This document shows, in pieces, positions 13,975 through 25,539 of a DNA stretch of 64,000 bases. The notes below the pieces were generated by a model. It worked only from the letters and a program-made list of their open reading frames with translations. It had not been told where the DNA came from and searched no databases. Each line of letters opens with the position of its first letter. The stretch's first letter is position 1. A program made the translations under genes and the position numbers. Where the stretch lies: NCBI GenBank assembly GCA_950295325.1, contig OX485809.1, forward strand, positions 33,046,001-33,110,000. Direction: 5' to 3'. The stretch is from Polytrichum commune (lineage: Eukaryota > Streptophyta > Polytrichopsida > Polytrichales > Polytrichaceae).

Positions 13975-16517
13975 GGGGAGGTTTACACTATGGACCATGA
14001 AGTTGGACCAGGGCTCTGCAAGGCAGCTGATTGGCTCTTGAAGTTGTCCCGGGACAACTTCGGTTTACACTAAGGAAAAAATGGCAGAGGGACCATGAAG
14101 GTTGAGGTCCCCAAAATATAATTTTTAAGGCCTAATAAATGCATTGACATGGTCCAACGGGTTTTGCGGTGAGAGAGGCAAGAGAGGTGGTCTGATAGGA
14201 AAAGGCAAGGGCCCATGTCAGAGAAATGCCATTTCAAGAATGTTTTAATGAATCTACCTTTTATGTGCCTTAATTATATTATAGCCCATGAGACATACGG
14301 CAGACGCTAAAGGGACCCCAACGAGCTCTGTTCGGCGTGACAGATGTTGGTGGGGCCCACCATCGCCTCTGCCCCCCGAAACTTTTCGCATCCCTACCCA
14401 CGCGGTTCGGGCAACGCTGCCCGACATCTCTTCCCAAATGCTTTTCTTCCTTGATGTCTGCCACTTCACTAAAATAGCAATTGCCTTTTAGCAAAAAAAA
14501 TTCAATACTATGGTGTTGTCCTTCACTACGATTGTCCTTCAATAGGATTGAAGGCCGCTTCTCCATATAACCCATATTGAATGCACTTCATCTTCAAAGT
14601 CCAAAATCCAATATATATGTTCACTTCCATTGAGTAAATAAGCGATTGACTGGGATTTCATTTTCAAAATGAAATCGCCAATAAAGCATGTAAATAACTA
14701 GGAAGTCAAAAATATTATAAAACCCTCATTAGCACCGAGGTTATGATTTTTGTGACTTGCCATTGCAAGGGTCTTTGTCATTCTAAAATGGAAATAAAAT
14801 TAGTGGTTTTATTTTTAGTATGTTCAGTATTATAATCTCTTAGTTAATACCTTCTACTTTCACAAAGTTTCCATACACATTTAAACTAATTAAGTGTGAT
14901 TCAATGTAATTAAGTCTAGTTAATTCTAGCATAACACATTTGTAGATATGGATTGAGCGCATAACACTTTTTCAAAATGTGGATCTAGTGCATGACACAT
15001 TCGCAGACCTAGATCCAAATTTACAAACGTGTCATGCACCAGATCCATATTTATAAATATGTCATGCATCATATTCATATTTACAAATGTGTCATGTGTC
15101 ATATTTCATTTTATTTCCATTTTAGAATGACAAAGACCCTTGCAATGGCAAGTCACAAAAATCATAACCTCGGTGCTAATGAGGGTTTTATAATATTTTT
15201 GACTTCCTAGTTATTTACATGCTTTATTGGCGATTTCATTTTGAAAATGAAATCCCAGTCAATCGCTTATTTACTCAATGGAAGTGAACATATATATTGG
15301 ATTTTGGACTTTGAAGATGAAGTGCATTCAATATGGGTTATATGGAGAAGCGGCCTTCAATCCTATTGAAGGACAATCGTAGTGAAGGACAACACCATAG
15401 TATTGAATTTTTTTTGCTAAAAGGCAATTGCTATTTTAGTGAAGTGGCAGACATCAAGGAAGAAAAGCATTTGGGAAGAGATGTCGGGCAGCGTTGCCCG
15501 AACCGCGTGGGTAGGGATGCGAAAAGTTTCGGGGGGCAGAGGCGATGGTGGGCCCCACCAACATCTGTCACGCCGAACAAAGCTCGTTGGGGTCCCTTTA
15601 GCGTCTGCCAAGACATACCAGCACTACCTTGCCCTACCCCTTAAACCGGCTTACACGTGTTTCATCAAATAACGCGGGACATCTAGAACTCATGAATTCA
15701 AGTGCAGATTTGTTTTTTTGGTCTACCAGCTGCAATGTTTGGAATTTGGGGGTGTGTAATATACCGTTGGAAAGGTCTTGAAAATACCTTTCCAACGGTA
15801 TATTACACGCCCCAAAATGTTTAGAAACTACAGTTGCAAAACAAAAAAGAAAAATACGTAGTCGTTTAGTGACTGTAGATCAGGGTGGTCAAAAGAAGCA
15901 CAATGGGAAATCTTCTAACATTAATTATCAAAGAATTGAAATTCAGTGTTGAGCAAGGTTGGGTGGTAACAACATTAGATATAATCAAACACTAAATATC
16001 CTATTTAGTGTAGTGACAACACAAGGTACATGTCACATGTAAGTTACATTGAACATGTACAAATTAAATCGCTCATTCTTTTTTGTAAAAATTGTTGTGA
16101 GAAGATTTGCAAGCCACATCTTCGACACATTTAACAAGAAGTGAAGACAGTTGAAGCCCAAGAGATGACAAGAGAATGATCAAACTTTAAGGCGAAAAGA
16201 AGAAAAAACTAAGTGACAAGATAAGTGAAGGCATGTGTAGGCAAGTGAAGGCAAATTGAAGTCAACAAAATGGTCAAACTTCATTTTTTCCCAAAACTGC
16301 CCTTTTTGGGCTTACATTAAAAAAATCAGCACATCCATTTCTTGCCGCATGGTCATTCCTCTTGGTCCACATTCGGTTTACACCTAGTGAGGGGCCTAAC
16401 GGCTTTGTAAATCAATTTTTTAAGAACTCGGACCATGAAATGTAGACCATGAACTCGTACCGCGGAATAAGGCATCTTCCGTGGGACAAGTTCATGCTCT
16501 ATGGTGTAAACCGCCCC
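13975..16517. mobile_element. PIF/Harbinger-like element hosting a nested insertion
   Basis: The left terminus is GGGGAGGTTTACACTATGG and the right, reverse-complemented, is GGGGCGGTTTACACCATAG. Both are flanked by TAA (13972-13974 and 16518-16520), the target duplication typical of PIF/Harbinger-Tourist elements. Removing the Mutator-like insertion at 14299-15609 leaves about 1.2 kb, close to the 1386 bp of the related copy at 58768-60153, which it matches in inverted orientation. No transposase frame is seen, so it is non-autonomous. The superfamily rests on TIR and TSD only. Confidence 0.75.
14299..15609. mobile_element. Mutator-like foldback element A, 502-bp arms
   Basis: The arms span 14299-14800 and 15108-15609 and are reverse complements over 502 bp each, with only one difference noticed (the CTCTG/CTTTG site near 14330 and 15580). 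The terminus is GGCAGACGCTAAAGGG. The flanking 9-mers are GAGACATAC (14290-14298) and AAGACATAC (15610-15618), matching at 8 of 9 positions, which is the 9-bp duplication of Mutator-like elements. The 307-bp loop holds degenerate repeats of an ATGTGTCATGCAYCAGATC-type unit. The long open frames in each arm are mirror images of each other and not genes. It sits inside the PIF-like element at 13975-16517. Confidence 0.9.
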
Positions 16518-17003
16518 TAATATAACAATGGGATGTTCAAAAAGTTGCGCACGGAAACTCAGATTCATATTGAGCTTCTAGCATTACATTGTTATATTTT
16601 GAGAGTCCACGTCGATGAGTGATGTTGTAGAGACCCACTTGTGATGAAATAACTGTGAACATATATAGGTCATGTTCTTATTAGACCCCCTTCAATGGTG
16701 GGGACCACCTCAAGAGGTCGGGTTGGATGGCCATGGATTAATTTGTCTTATTAGAAAATAGCTTTCCAAACCGCCAACCACACACACCAATGTCTTGTAA
16801 TACCATACCGTTCCCCAAGTATTGGGGGAGTGGGGCCCTATATATGTTTGCCCATTCCATGCATATTCTTCATTACCTTATATAGCACGCGTGTGGTTGA
16901 GATCCCTTCACCAATATAAACATAGGCTTATTCCCTCCATGCCTTTTCATGTATAATAGAGATATATGTAACGTAAAGCAGATGAAACCATGGGTCCACA
17001 CCG

Positions 17004-17220
17004 TTTATGGTATTTAGTGTCTCTTCCTATTTGAAATTACGCAATGCAATAACTTCTTTACAATGGAGTCAAGTTTTTACTAACAAAGGTTGTATAGGTT
17101 GTTCATATATCATAGAATATATATGACTTTGTCTACTAGAATAGTACATTCTCAATAAATGGTTAGAGCATTTTGTAACTTTAAATATTAAGTGATACTA
17201 AACATCATTAATGGTGTAGT
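17004..17220. mobile_element. Degenerate MITE, 35.8-kb family
   Basis: The left end reads TGGTATTTAGTGTCTCTTCC with TTTGAAATTACGCAATGC following. The right end carries ATTAAGTGATACTAAACATC, which pairs with it imperfectly. The order of internal blocks is the same as in 8010-8200 and 35818-36044. Confidence 0.6.
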
Positions 17221-17797
17221 CCCAAACCATGAGTTCATGAGAATGAACACAAAGTCATCCAAGTTTTCTTCATGCTAAAACTACCACACGCAAAGAGTGG
17301 TGGTGGGCTATTAAAGATTGGGTTTCTAGCTTGTCCTACTAGAATGGGTGGGCCAAGCTAGCCTTGCATAACTTGATATGGGATTTAGGACGGTTGGTCC
17401 CATGTGCATACTCTATTGTAGATCAAAAAATTCTCTCAAAGTTTGAGAGGTGGAGAAAAGAGGTCCCAAAAGTTTCACCCAACTTTCAAAATAGGCTCCA
17501 AGGAATGATGAGCTAATGACTTTTTAGTAGAAAGTGTTTTCAAAGAAGGATCAAACCCACAATTTTGTCCCTCTTTGAGGATAACTCTAATAACCAATGA
17601 GGATGGGATGGAGAGTGATCCTTGATATTCCATCCTTGTGAACCACTCTTATAAACTTAAGGTAGGCATGCCTAATTCCAACACAAAAATATGTTGGACA
17701 TGAAAGAGCAATACGTGCGAGATAATTAGCAAATTCAATATGTGGGAAACACACAAGATAACAATACATTGGACACTTCTTATATCTATGTTGTCAT

Positions 17798-17801
<4 letters not shown>

Positions 17802-17836
<35 letters not shown>
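17802..17836. repeat. (CT)n microsatellite
   Basis: An uninterrupted CT dinucleotide run of about 17 units, followed by CGCTCT. No gene adjoins it. Confidence 0.95.
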
Positions 17837-17838
<2 letters not shown>

Positions 17839-19616
17839 CTTGTTTAAAGCCATATGTTCAGTTTAAACTTGTATTCCTTTACTTTATACCTATCATGTAC
17901 ACATGGATGAAAAATATAGTTACTATATGGACTAAGTTTTCATAAGCATAGATGAATGGTACAAGGAGACTAGGGTTAAGGATGTAGAACACATCCCTAA
18001 CACGTGGTAAAATTAGGGTACATAACTTACCTTGGGTAAGATCTCCTATATAAACCCGTAAACCCTAAAAGAGGCTCTTTTTTACCATTCGCACAAGGGC
18101 TTGGTGAGGTAACTTAGAGCACACTTACTGGGATACTAGATACGTGTGCTAAGTGAAGTAGAGGATACTAAGGCTATTCACCAAGGAGAGCATTCTACTT
18201 GTGGTGATACAATCATGGCTAAAGAACAGGTTTGAACACCCATTTGACATTTTGTAATGAGTGTTACTATTAGAAATACTACTATGCATGTAATGTAAGT
18301 TTAATGTGTGTGACATGGATAACAACTGGGTCCTGCTGTTATTTACCTCGTGTACGTAACTAATCCTCAATTATTTGTTGGTTGGTTGCATGGGCACAGG
18401 TGAGGCAGGCCCTTCACACTCTCAATACTACGAAGTATTGTGAATATGACATTTTATGCATTTCTTTTGGTTGATACTACTAGGCATATCTCCTGGTATG
18501 TTTTCCATATATATAATAGCTAGGGTACATCCTTGTTGGAGCAATGCATGAAGATAGGTAATTAGATCTACAAAGGTATGATGGGGTCAGCCACAATTTG
18601 TTTTTGGGTACTTAGGAACCATGTATGAGTACTGAAACCCTAAGTATGATACAAATACTTATGAAAGTACAGTATATCGTATTATTACATGTTTGTATTG
18701 TTTACATACAATTAGACATGAGCATTTGCAATGAGCATTGAGCATACTTAGCCTTAAAACGATATGATGAGAAGGTTAGATTTGAGATAATGAGGGTTAT
18801 GAAAAAGTTCCCACCCACCCACCCTTGCATTGCAATGAAGAAGACATTGAAGGATTAGGCCTCTGAAAAGAGGAAGTTCAAGCTTTGCAAAAAGCATTGA
18901 AAAGTCAGCTCTCTCTGTATATATATATATATGTATGTATGTATGGAAATTATTAAAAATGGTCATATAGGCATGTCATGTGGTCACATGACCTATCAAA
19001 ATTTGAGTTTTCATCGAACTCATGAAGAGGAGCAAGGTATAACCTTTGTGTTAAAATTCATAAACTTGACGAACTTGGATGACAAGTCATAGCATGGTTG
19101 ACAACTTACATATATGAAAATGGTTGTTTTAATCAATGTGTGGTTGATTTACTATAACAATCCCTTATTTGTAAAATATTGCTCACGGCTAAAATCCAGG
19201 TGAACTCTCTCTCACACACGCACACAAACATAGTCATAATTAATACTCCTTACGTGCACCACGTGCTACAAGTATGGAACTCCAATGCACCCCGGGAAAG
19301 ACCCATACAACTTCAAGCAAGGCCATGAATGGGTGGATTGTGATTCTACGGGATTCTAATTTCTTGTAGAGAATCTTTGTTGGTCTAGTCAAACACTAGT
19401 TGGACTTTGTGTAAAAGGAGCGTGAAGTGTGCAATGAAGTGACAAACGGGAAACCTTTTAAGTTACTCGACTTAGATTCATGTGCAGTACCCACATAGAG
19501 TGTTTCATGCGACACTATATTGTATTTAATAGTCGGTTCCATCTTTGCATTCCCTCAATAGTATCTTATGTACTCTCAATCTAATTTACTAATTTCTGTG
19601 TTGCCTTGAGCTTGAA

Positions 19617-19944
19617 AACTATGCTAAATATGATATTTAGCGTTTAATTATAGTTAGTGTTGTTACCACCCTACCATGCTCAACACTAATTTTCAATTCC
19701 TTGACAATTAGTGTTAGACATAAATGTGCTGCTACCTTCCCTACTACCACCTCCCTTATCATATCCTTCTTTTAATATCCTTACTAACACTAAATTCAAA
19801 CGTGTAACTTCCACATATTACCATAGCTGATATTTAGTGTTTGAGTTTACATTCAATGTTACTTACTTCCATAGGGTTATTGATATTTAGTGTATGCGTT
19901 TGTATTTAGTGCATCAAACACTAAATTTCCTATTTAGTGCAGTG
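19617..19944. mobile_element. MITE, ATATTTAGTGTTTGA family (full length)
   Basis: The left end reads GCTAAATATGATATTTAGCG and the right end is CCTATTTAGTGCAGTG preceded by AAACACTAAATTT. The internal landmarks CACCCTACCATGCTCAACAC, TTTTCAATTCCTTGACAATT and AACTTCCACATATTACCAT recur in the same order in the copies at 58342-58668 and 59180-59497. Partial copies lie at about 15905-16015, 23234-23382 and 24650-24775. It is about 328 bp and non-coding. Confidence 0.8.
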
Positions 19945-21398
19945 AATGGGAAACCATGTTTATTTCACTCATAATAAATCTAGTTGGTTGCCTTTGATTC
20001 TAGAATACATGTGCAAGATGTAGAATCTTAATTCAATTTAAGCTTGAATCTAAAGTGAATGTGTGTGAGGGATGCCTACAGGTGGGGACACTTCTTAACA
20101 CGTTACAAGCATCACAAGACTTACTTTGACTTTTGTGTTCAAATCCTTTCGAAGTTTCTCAATCCTAAAACTCGAAACATGCATACTCTTGAAATTTAGT
20201 TGAATCGATGCCCAACAGGGGCTCCATAGCTTCGGACTTCGAAGTGATACGTTTTGGCAAACATTGCAAGAAACTTATGAATTTGCTTTCAATAAACTTC
20301 CGCAAGTTGTTGTTGTTTGCCTCAATTCTCAAACATTTTGACTAAGAAATTCTAGGTCACTGTAATTTCTCCTTGACATGTTGCATGTCAAGAAATCCCT
20401 TTTGTAATGTTAGTTTTGGAAGTAGCTATAGAGTTAGACCAACTTGATGTATGTGGGTTTCTATGGCCGGCTAAAGCTAATTGATCAAATGCGGGCATCT
20501 TAGCCACCAATGTAGAGAAATTTGCAAAATAAAAAGAGAAGGTATTGGCCATCAAGAAGGGGGGGGGGGTAGAATGGTGTATTCTTTGTACTTGTGTGGC
20601 TTACTTGTAAGTCACCTACCGTTATGCATTGTGTGTGCGTGTCATTTGGAAAGTTTACCTATGTATTTACGGTTAACCATCCCTAATGGTACTAAAGTAC
20701 CTTAATCTGATGCCAGTCCTCCCCATTTCCCCCTTGCCCGTAGTCTTTTTTTTCCTTGTGATCCTCTTTTGTTGCTAGGGCGTTGCCATTCTTTATGGTG
20801 TATGGGTTGTGAGAGAAACTTTGGAGGATTGTGGAGCATGTGTGCCGCAAGCTGCAAATTTCTTTTGTCATTCAATTTTATATTCCAAAATCAAATCCTC
20901 CTCCTCTAATGAGTTTAAGTTGGGATGGATTAGCAACAAACCTATAATAAACAAGTTTTTATTATTATTTCCCCTCCATCAGTAGGTGTTGTGAATCAAA
21001 ATCTATCCATGAACTAAGTTGCCCTTAGTGTCCACATGTGTCACACATGTCATGCCATGTCACATCCAATTGAAATTTGGACGTGGATCATTGATAACAA
21101 ATATCATTATGCTACACCGTTCACCTTATATAGTGTGGGTGTATTAGTAATGTGTGTCAAAATGAAGTGGACCACATTACTAGGGTTTTGGAACTAAATT
21201 GAAGATGACCCATGTTGAGGGACTAGGGTTCAACCTAGCCAAGACCTAGTTGTCACCTTTGTTTTCGTCTCCTTATGTGCCAATGTACTCACATCGATCC
21301 TCGACAACTCTCTGACCCTTCTTTATTTCAAGCATTAGTCTTTTGCAATCTCATTACATGCTCAGTGATGTCGTGTTTTGAATTAATAAATTTCTTAC

Positions 21399-22420
21399 AA
21401 TGGAGGCACCTAGAGTTGCAAGGAGGAGTTTACAAGGAGCGAGTACCTTGAGTGCACGCTTGAGTGTCTACCAACAAGTTGAGAATTGGATGATAATTAA
21501 TTCGGAGGCTAATGATGAGCAATTGTTGCCATCAAGGGTGGTGAAGGCATTTCCATAACATTTTGGAGAGAATAACAAGGCAAACATTCAAGAAAGGCTA
21601 TGTGGTGGTGAGTAGCTCAATTTGAGGTTTTGTGAATGGGTAATACACTTGATTTGTCTTATAAACATTTGTCTATACCACAAATTGGTGTTGTAGTTCA
21701 ACCTCTCATAAAAATGAAGAGAGGGAGGGGTTGAAAGCGCTAAGTTTGGGCTTCTTGGTTGTATGCACAATTATTAGAGAGTTTTGAGAGATTGGGAGCA
21801 GTGGGTGTGAAATTGTTGTTATCAATTTTGCAAGAGTTTTTAGCCAAGTTTTTGATTATACAATAACATACATAGAGATCCTAGAAATGAATTTAAAATA
21901 AATCATAAACAAGACTAGCTCTTGATGGATTCAAGCGTTCATGGATGTGAGTGATATTGTTTTGTGACAACAAACTAGTAATTTCCAATGCAACCCTCAA
22001 AAAAGTTGCATGTAGAAAGGATTGTTTCTTTTCAATTGGGAGTCTTGAGAAAAGAGTTTGCAACAAGGATTTTCCATGAAGATCATATGGAGAATGTTGA
22101 TGAGACCCATTTCGTCATCAACTGTGACAATGGAAAAAACATCGGGGTTTTGAGGTCAAGACGAGGTCGTATGCCAATGTGGTATCGAAAGGAGAGAAAA
22201 TCACCATGATAGTGAGAACTACATGCAATCATTCAACAATAATAACGGCTCCAATGATGATCTTTACGAGCAGGAGACGTGGATTTGGGCGAACCGACCC
22301 AAACACTCGTTCCTTGTTGGATGCCTTAATCCTTGCCTCCAAAGAACCAATGTACAAGTTGTTTTGCCCCAGCCAAGAGACGTGTGTATCCCATTCGAGG
22401 TGTGGAAAATAATTTTCATA
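21399..22420 (+). pseudogene. Decayed DDE transposase (pogo/Tigger-like)
   Basis: An N-terminal segment from about 21399 reads MEAPRVARRSLQGAS... and ends VENWMIINSEANDEQLLPSR before a stop. The catalytic core begins near 21988 and contains ENVDETHFVINCDNGKNIG, resembling the first-aspartate block (V-D-E-T-H-F) of pogo-type DDE enzymes, followed in another frame by KGEKITMIVR and APMMIF. At least two frameshifts and several stops break it, and an 83-bp inverted-repeat unit (22287-22369) interrupts the C-terminal half. It cannot make a functional enzyme. Family placement is from remembered motif similarity and needs a profile search. Confidence 0.6.
22287..22369. repeat. Short inverted-repeat unit, copy of 2494-2576
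   Basis: It begins GGGCGAACCGACCCAAACAC and shares the central GTTGGATGCCT and CCTTGCCT blocks with the reverse complement of 2494-2576. It lies inside the transposase remnant, directly after the APMMIF-encoding stretch. Confidence 0.5.
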
Positions 22421-23233
22421 AAGTTTGTTACCGTACAAAACCAAGAGGATGGATTAATTTGGAGTTGCTACCATAATGGTTCTTTGAGCCAAGAGCCTAC
22501 CAACTTGAAGTACATGGGAGAATGAAGCATGTATGGATGGACATTTGCTCAACCTATACCCTAACTCCTCAATTATCTTGGCCGGTTGCGGATGACGTTC
22601 TCATATCTTGTCTCCTAATGCAACTCACTTGGTTCACCTAGTGGATACATTTACAATCTTGTATAGATTAACGATGATTTGCAATGAAGGATGAAAGGGA
22701 AATTAAATTGATGGAAGCCAGTGAATGGCAAAATGATGTTGGATATGGAGGAGGGTGGTCTAGCAAGATACGAAAACTTGGAAAGAAATATCTCACCTTA
22801 TTTCTAACTACAAGAAATAAAGTGAGTGAAAATTGAAGTGGACTATTTTATATCATGTTTATACGAATTAATGTAGATTTTTCTGAAATAGGGTGGTCCA
22901 CACTATACAAAGTGAATGGTGTAACCCAACAATAGTTGGGACCGGTCACCAAGCTTGCAAGATTGTTCATATTGTCGCTAGCCATAGCATAAGATAAACT
23001 AAACTTTAGAACCACGCGGAGTTGTCCACATGCCATTGTGGATTTCCCCCTTTTTTTTTTTCCTCTCTCACTCAAGTTATTGTTGCAAATCCAAATCCTC
23101 ATCCTCTAATTGTTAATTTATCCCAATTTTATAATTCCCCCTCTCTTGGTAGGTGTTGTGAAATGTAAGCCATTAGTAGACTACTACCCTCCCCACACCT
23201 ATTGGTGGGCACAATCAACAGACAACTCCCACT

Positions 23234-23850
23234 ACACTATTTATGATATTTAGTGTTTGATACACTAAAAATCATTAACCCTATGAAAGTAAGTAACATT
23301 AAATGTGAACTCAAACACCAAATATCAACTATAGTAATACGTGGAAGTTACATGCACGAATAAGAAAAATTCGTGTTAGTAAGGGCAAGCCCAGTGACCC
23401 TGCACCTGCATCTGCATCTGCGCTTTCTCATCCGCGATGCGGATGCAGATGCAAGATACTGGCCCAGTCACCTTGCTATACCCTAAAATTGGATGTAAAG
23501 TAATACAAGAAGTGCAAAACTCCTTGCATTTCGGCGAGATATGCAGGGAGCCTGCTATCAGCTAAGGACAAACAACTTCATGGCGACTTTTAACTAAAGA
23601 CAACTCAATAAGGTAGGGCCGCAGAAAACTACAAATCATTTTAGAGGAATTTTTTTGGTAGTAAGGTGGAATGAGTGGCAGTTTTGCCTGGGGATGCATC
23701 TGCATTCTGGGTGGAGGCCACTTTTCATTCCTGGATGTAGATGCAGATCCAGGAACGACTGGGCTTCCTCTAAGTATATGAGAAAAATTCCCATCGGATC
23801 CACCTCATCACAACTCAACGACGTCCCACTAAAAACCTCACTTCTAAGTT
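23234..23850. mobile_element. MITE of the ATATTTAGTGTTTGA family, interrupted and truncated
   Basis: The left end CACTACACTATTTATGATA begins an inverted copy relative to 19617-19944 that proceeds through AACATTAAATGTGAACTCAA to GTGTTAGTAAG. It is then interrupted by a 388-bp element (23383-23770) and resumes as TAAGTATATGAGAAAAAT, equivalent to the AAGGATATGAACAAAAAT of the 58-kb copy. The rest of the element is lost or unrecognisable, so the right limit is approximate. Confidence 0.6.
23383..23770. mobile_element. Tourist-like MITE with TAA duplication
   Basis: The left end is GGGCAAGCCCAGTGACC and the right end, reverse-complemented, is GAGGAAGCCCAGTCGTTCC. TAA flanks both sides (23380-23382 and 23771-23773). 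The internal ends are rich in CTGCATCTGCATC and its complement, so the arms pair beyond the termini. Length is 388 bp. It interrupts a MITE of another family. Confidence 0.75.
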
Positions 23851-24649
23851 AACCCCCACCATTGCTCCACACCTTTCACCAACTACAACATAAACTTCCC
23901 TCCCATGCCTCCTCTTCTCAACCACAAAACCATCTCCAACTCTTCAATTCCATGTGCAGACAGACATACACACCAACACACGTCATCAACACTCCCGCTA
24001 CTATTAGCCTTTGAAAGACTGCGATGAGACGATTTAAATCTACGCGCATTGCATGCACATCTAAGAATCAAGGAGAATGTGGAAAGAAGTTGAAGAACAG
24101 ACACAGAATACAAAGCAGCATCCCCCGAAGGTCGACTGCTTGAATGTCGAAACTTTCGGTGTGCATTGGACGCGAAGGCTGAAGCCCAATCTTAGCGACT
24201 ATGTTCGGCAGATGTCTCTCGATGTCACTCGGCTCAGATAATGTGCAAAACTAACAGAAATTCGAAGCTTTGAACGTGATGTCTCCATACGATCAACCTC
24301 CCAGCCCAAGCATGAGCGTTTCTTCCAGATTCGCTATATAAGTCTCCAGGAACTGAGGATAATCCACTGTATATGTGCTCGCTTGTAATTCATGTAAATA
24401 AAGAGACATTCAAGGAGTAACGTACATGCTATGACTCTGTACAAACGAGGCACCTACCTTCAAGCGAATTCGTCTTGCCACCTCACAAATTTACCGGTTC
24501 AGTAGCAAGATAGCACCCGAGCTAGCGAGCGAAGGTGGCGTTGCGATGGTGATCCTTGAGGAAGATTGCGAGGGTTTTGGTTGAATGGAAGCGGAGAGAG
24601 AGAGAGATTCTTGAAGCGATCGAAGAAGAGTGTCTCACAGGGTGGGAGG

Positions 24650-24775
24650 TGGCAGTAGTGTCAAAGAATTGAGGGTGGCAATAATGTCAAAGAATTGAAG
24701 ATTAGTGTTGAGCAGGGTAGGATGGTAACAACACTGAATACAATCAAACACTAATAACTATCATATTTAGTGTTA
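24650..24775. mobile_element. MITE fragment
   Basis: It contains TCAAAGAATTGAAGATTAGTG, GAGCAGGGTAGGATGGTAAC and ATCAAACACTAATA, the inverted form of one end of the family typified by 58342-58668. The other half is missing. Confidence 0.6.
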
Positions 24776-24924
24776 GTATGGAGGACTTTACCGGTTGCTT
24801 TTAGGCAATGAACGGTTGAAACTTGCGTACATTACATTACATTCAGTCACTGGCTAAAAGTGACGGGGAAAAATCCTCCATAATGGTGGGAGCCGTCCGT
24901 CGACTGTTACCACCGGTAGGCGTG

Positions 24925-25282
24925 GGGAGGATGTAAGTTGCCCTTATTATTAGTGTCCACCATGTGTAACACATATCAAGTCATGCCATGTCACACAGGC
25001 CACAGAGGTGGATCATTAATAATGAAGATCATTCTGCCAGCCTGGCAAGTGGTTGGGCTTGGTCACCGAGCCTGCGAGGCCGGTCACCGTGCCGCGATCT
25101 TATAAGCTAGAGCGCAAGACGTCGGCCTTAACCTTAAACTCACGCGGAGTCGTCCACGTGCCACGTCTGCGGATTCCTCCTTTTCCTCCTCTCACTCAAG
25201 TTCCTGAATCCTGTTTCGGAATCCGGATCCTCCTCCTCATCAAAAATTAGAATCCCCACGCACGCACCCCTTGTTGAAGAAT

Positions 25283-25285
<3 letters not shown>
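24925..25285 (+). promoter_or_regulatory. Probable promoter/leader region of the choline kinase gene
   Basis: This GC-richer segment lies directly upstream of a CT-rich leader and the choline/ethanolamine kinase gene. It contains CCACGTGCCACGTC, two overlapping ACGT-core elements of the G-box class (known from plant bZIP/bHLH binding). A diverged copy exists at 21012-23100. Its promoter role is inferred from position; no transcript evidence is available. Confidence 0.4.

Positions 25286-25320
<35 letters not shown>
25286..25320 (+). repeat. (CT)n tract in probable 5' leader
   Basis: A pure CT run of about 17 units. Pyrimidine-rich CT tracts are common near plant transcription starts, so this may mark the core promoter or the first non-coding exon of the downstream kinase gene. 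Confidence 0.8.
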
Positions 25321-25322
<2 letters not shown>

Positions 25323-25539
25323 CGCTCTGTGTGTCGCTTTGTCTCGCTTTTAAGTTAACTTATGTGCGCAGTCTCTGCAACCCGACCCGACCCGACCCAA
25401 CGTACTTCATAACATGAGAAAGACGAAGAGACAGGTGCCATTAGCACTCTCGTCGCTCATTGCATGTCGGTGGCTGTTGCATCTCCGTCCTTCTACCTGC
25501 CTTGCTCCCCACTCTTATTATTATTGTTGTTACTTTCCA

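Larger units (their letters stand above)
16518..21004. other. Intergenic, MITE-rich, no gene recognised
   Basis: It contains a degenerate MITE (about 17004-17220), a CT microsatellite (17802-17836) and a full-length MITE (19617-19944), each listed separately. No coding exons were recognised on either strand. Confidence 0.5.
21115..22921 (+). mobile_element. Tc1/mariner-superfamily (pogo-like) element
   Basis: The left terminus is CACCGTTCACCTTATATAG. The right terminus, reverse-complemented, is CACCATTCACTTTGTATAG. Both are flanked by TA (21113-21114 and 22922-22923). Flanking host sequence rejoins precisely to match the promoter segment at 25.03 kb, which independently confirms the boundaries. 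Length is 1807 bp. It encloses a broken DDE transposase on the + strand. The superfamily is well supported by the TA duplication; the pogo/Tigger assignment is weaker. Confidence 0.8.
21005..23105. repeat. Diverged copy of the choline kinase promoter segment, split by a transposon
   Basis: 21012-21112 matches 24930-25032 (AAGTTGCCCTTA..GTGTCCAC, then GTCATGCCATGTCACA and GTGGATCATT). 22924-23100 continues the match to about 25035-25220 (GGTCACCAAGCTTGCAAG against GGTCACCGAGCCTGCGAG; ACGCGGAGTTGTCCACATGCC against ACGCGGAGTCGTCCACGTGCC). The two halves are separated exactly by the Tc1/mariner-like element at 21115-22921. The copy has lost the GC-rich character of the original. Confidence 0.75.

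Noticed and set aside
14254-14575. Open frames of about 70-100 codons on both strands, repeated at 15333-15672
   Set aside because: They are mirror images lying in the two arms of the Mutator-like foldback element; identity is explained by the inverted repeat and no domain is recognisable.
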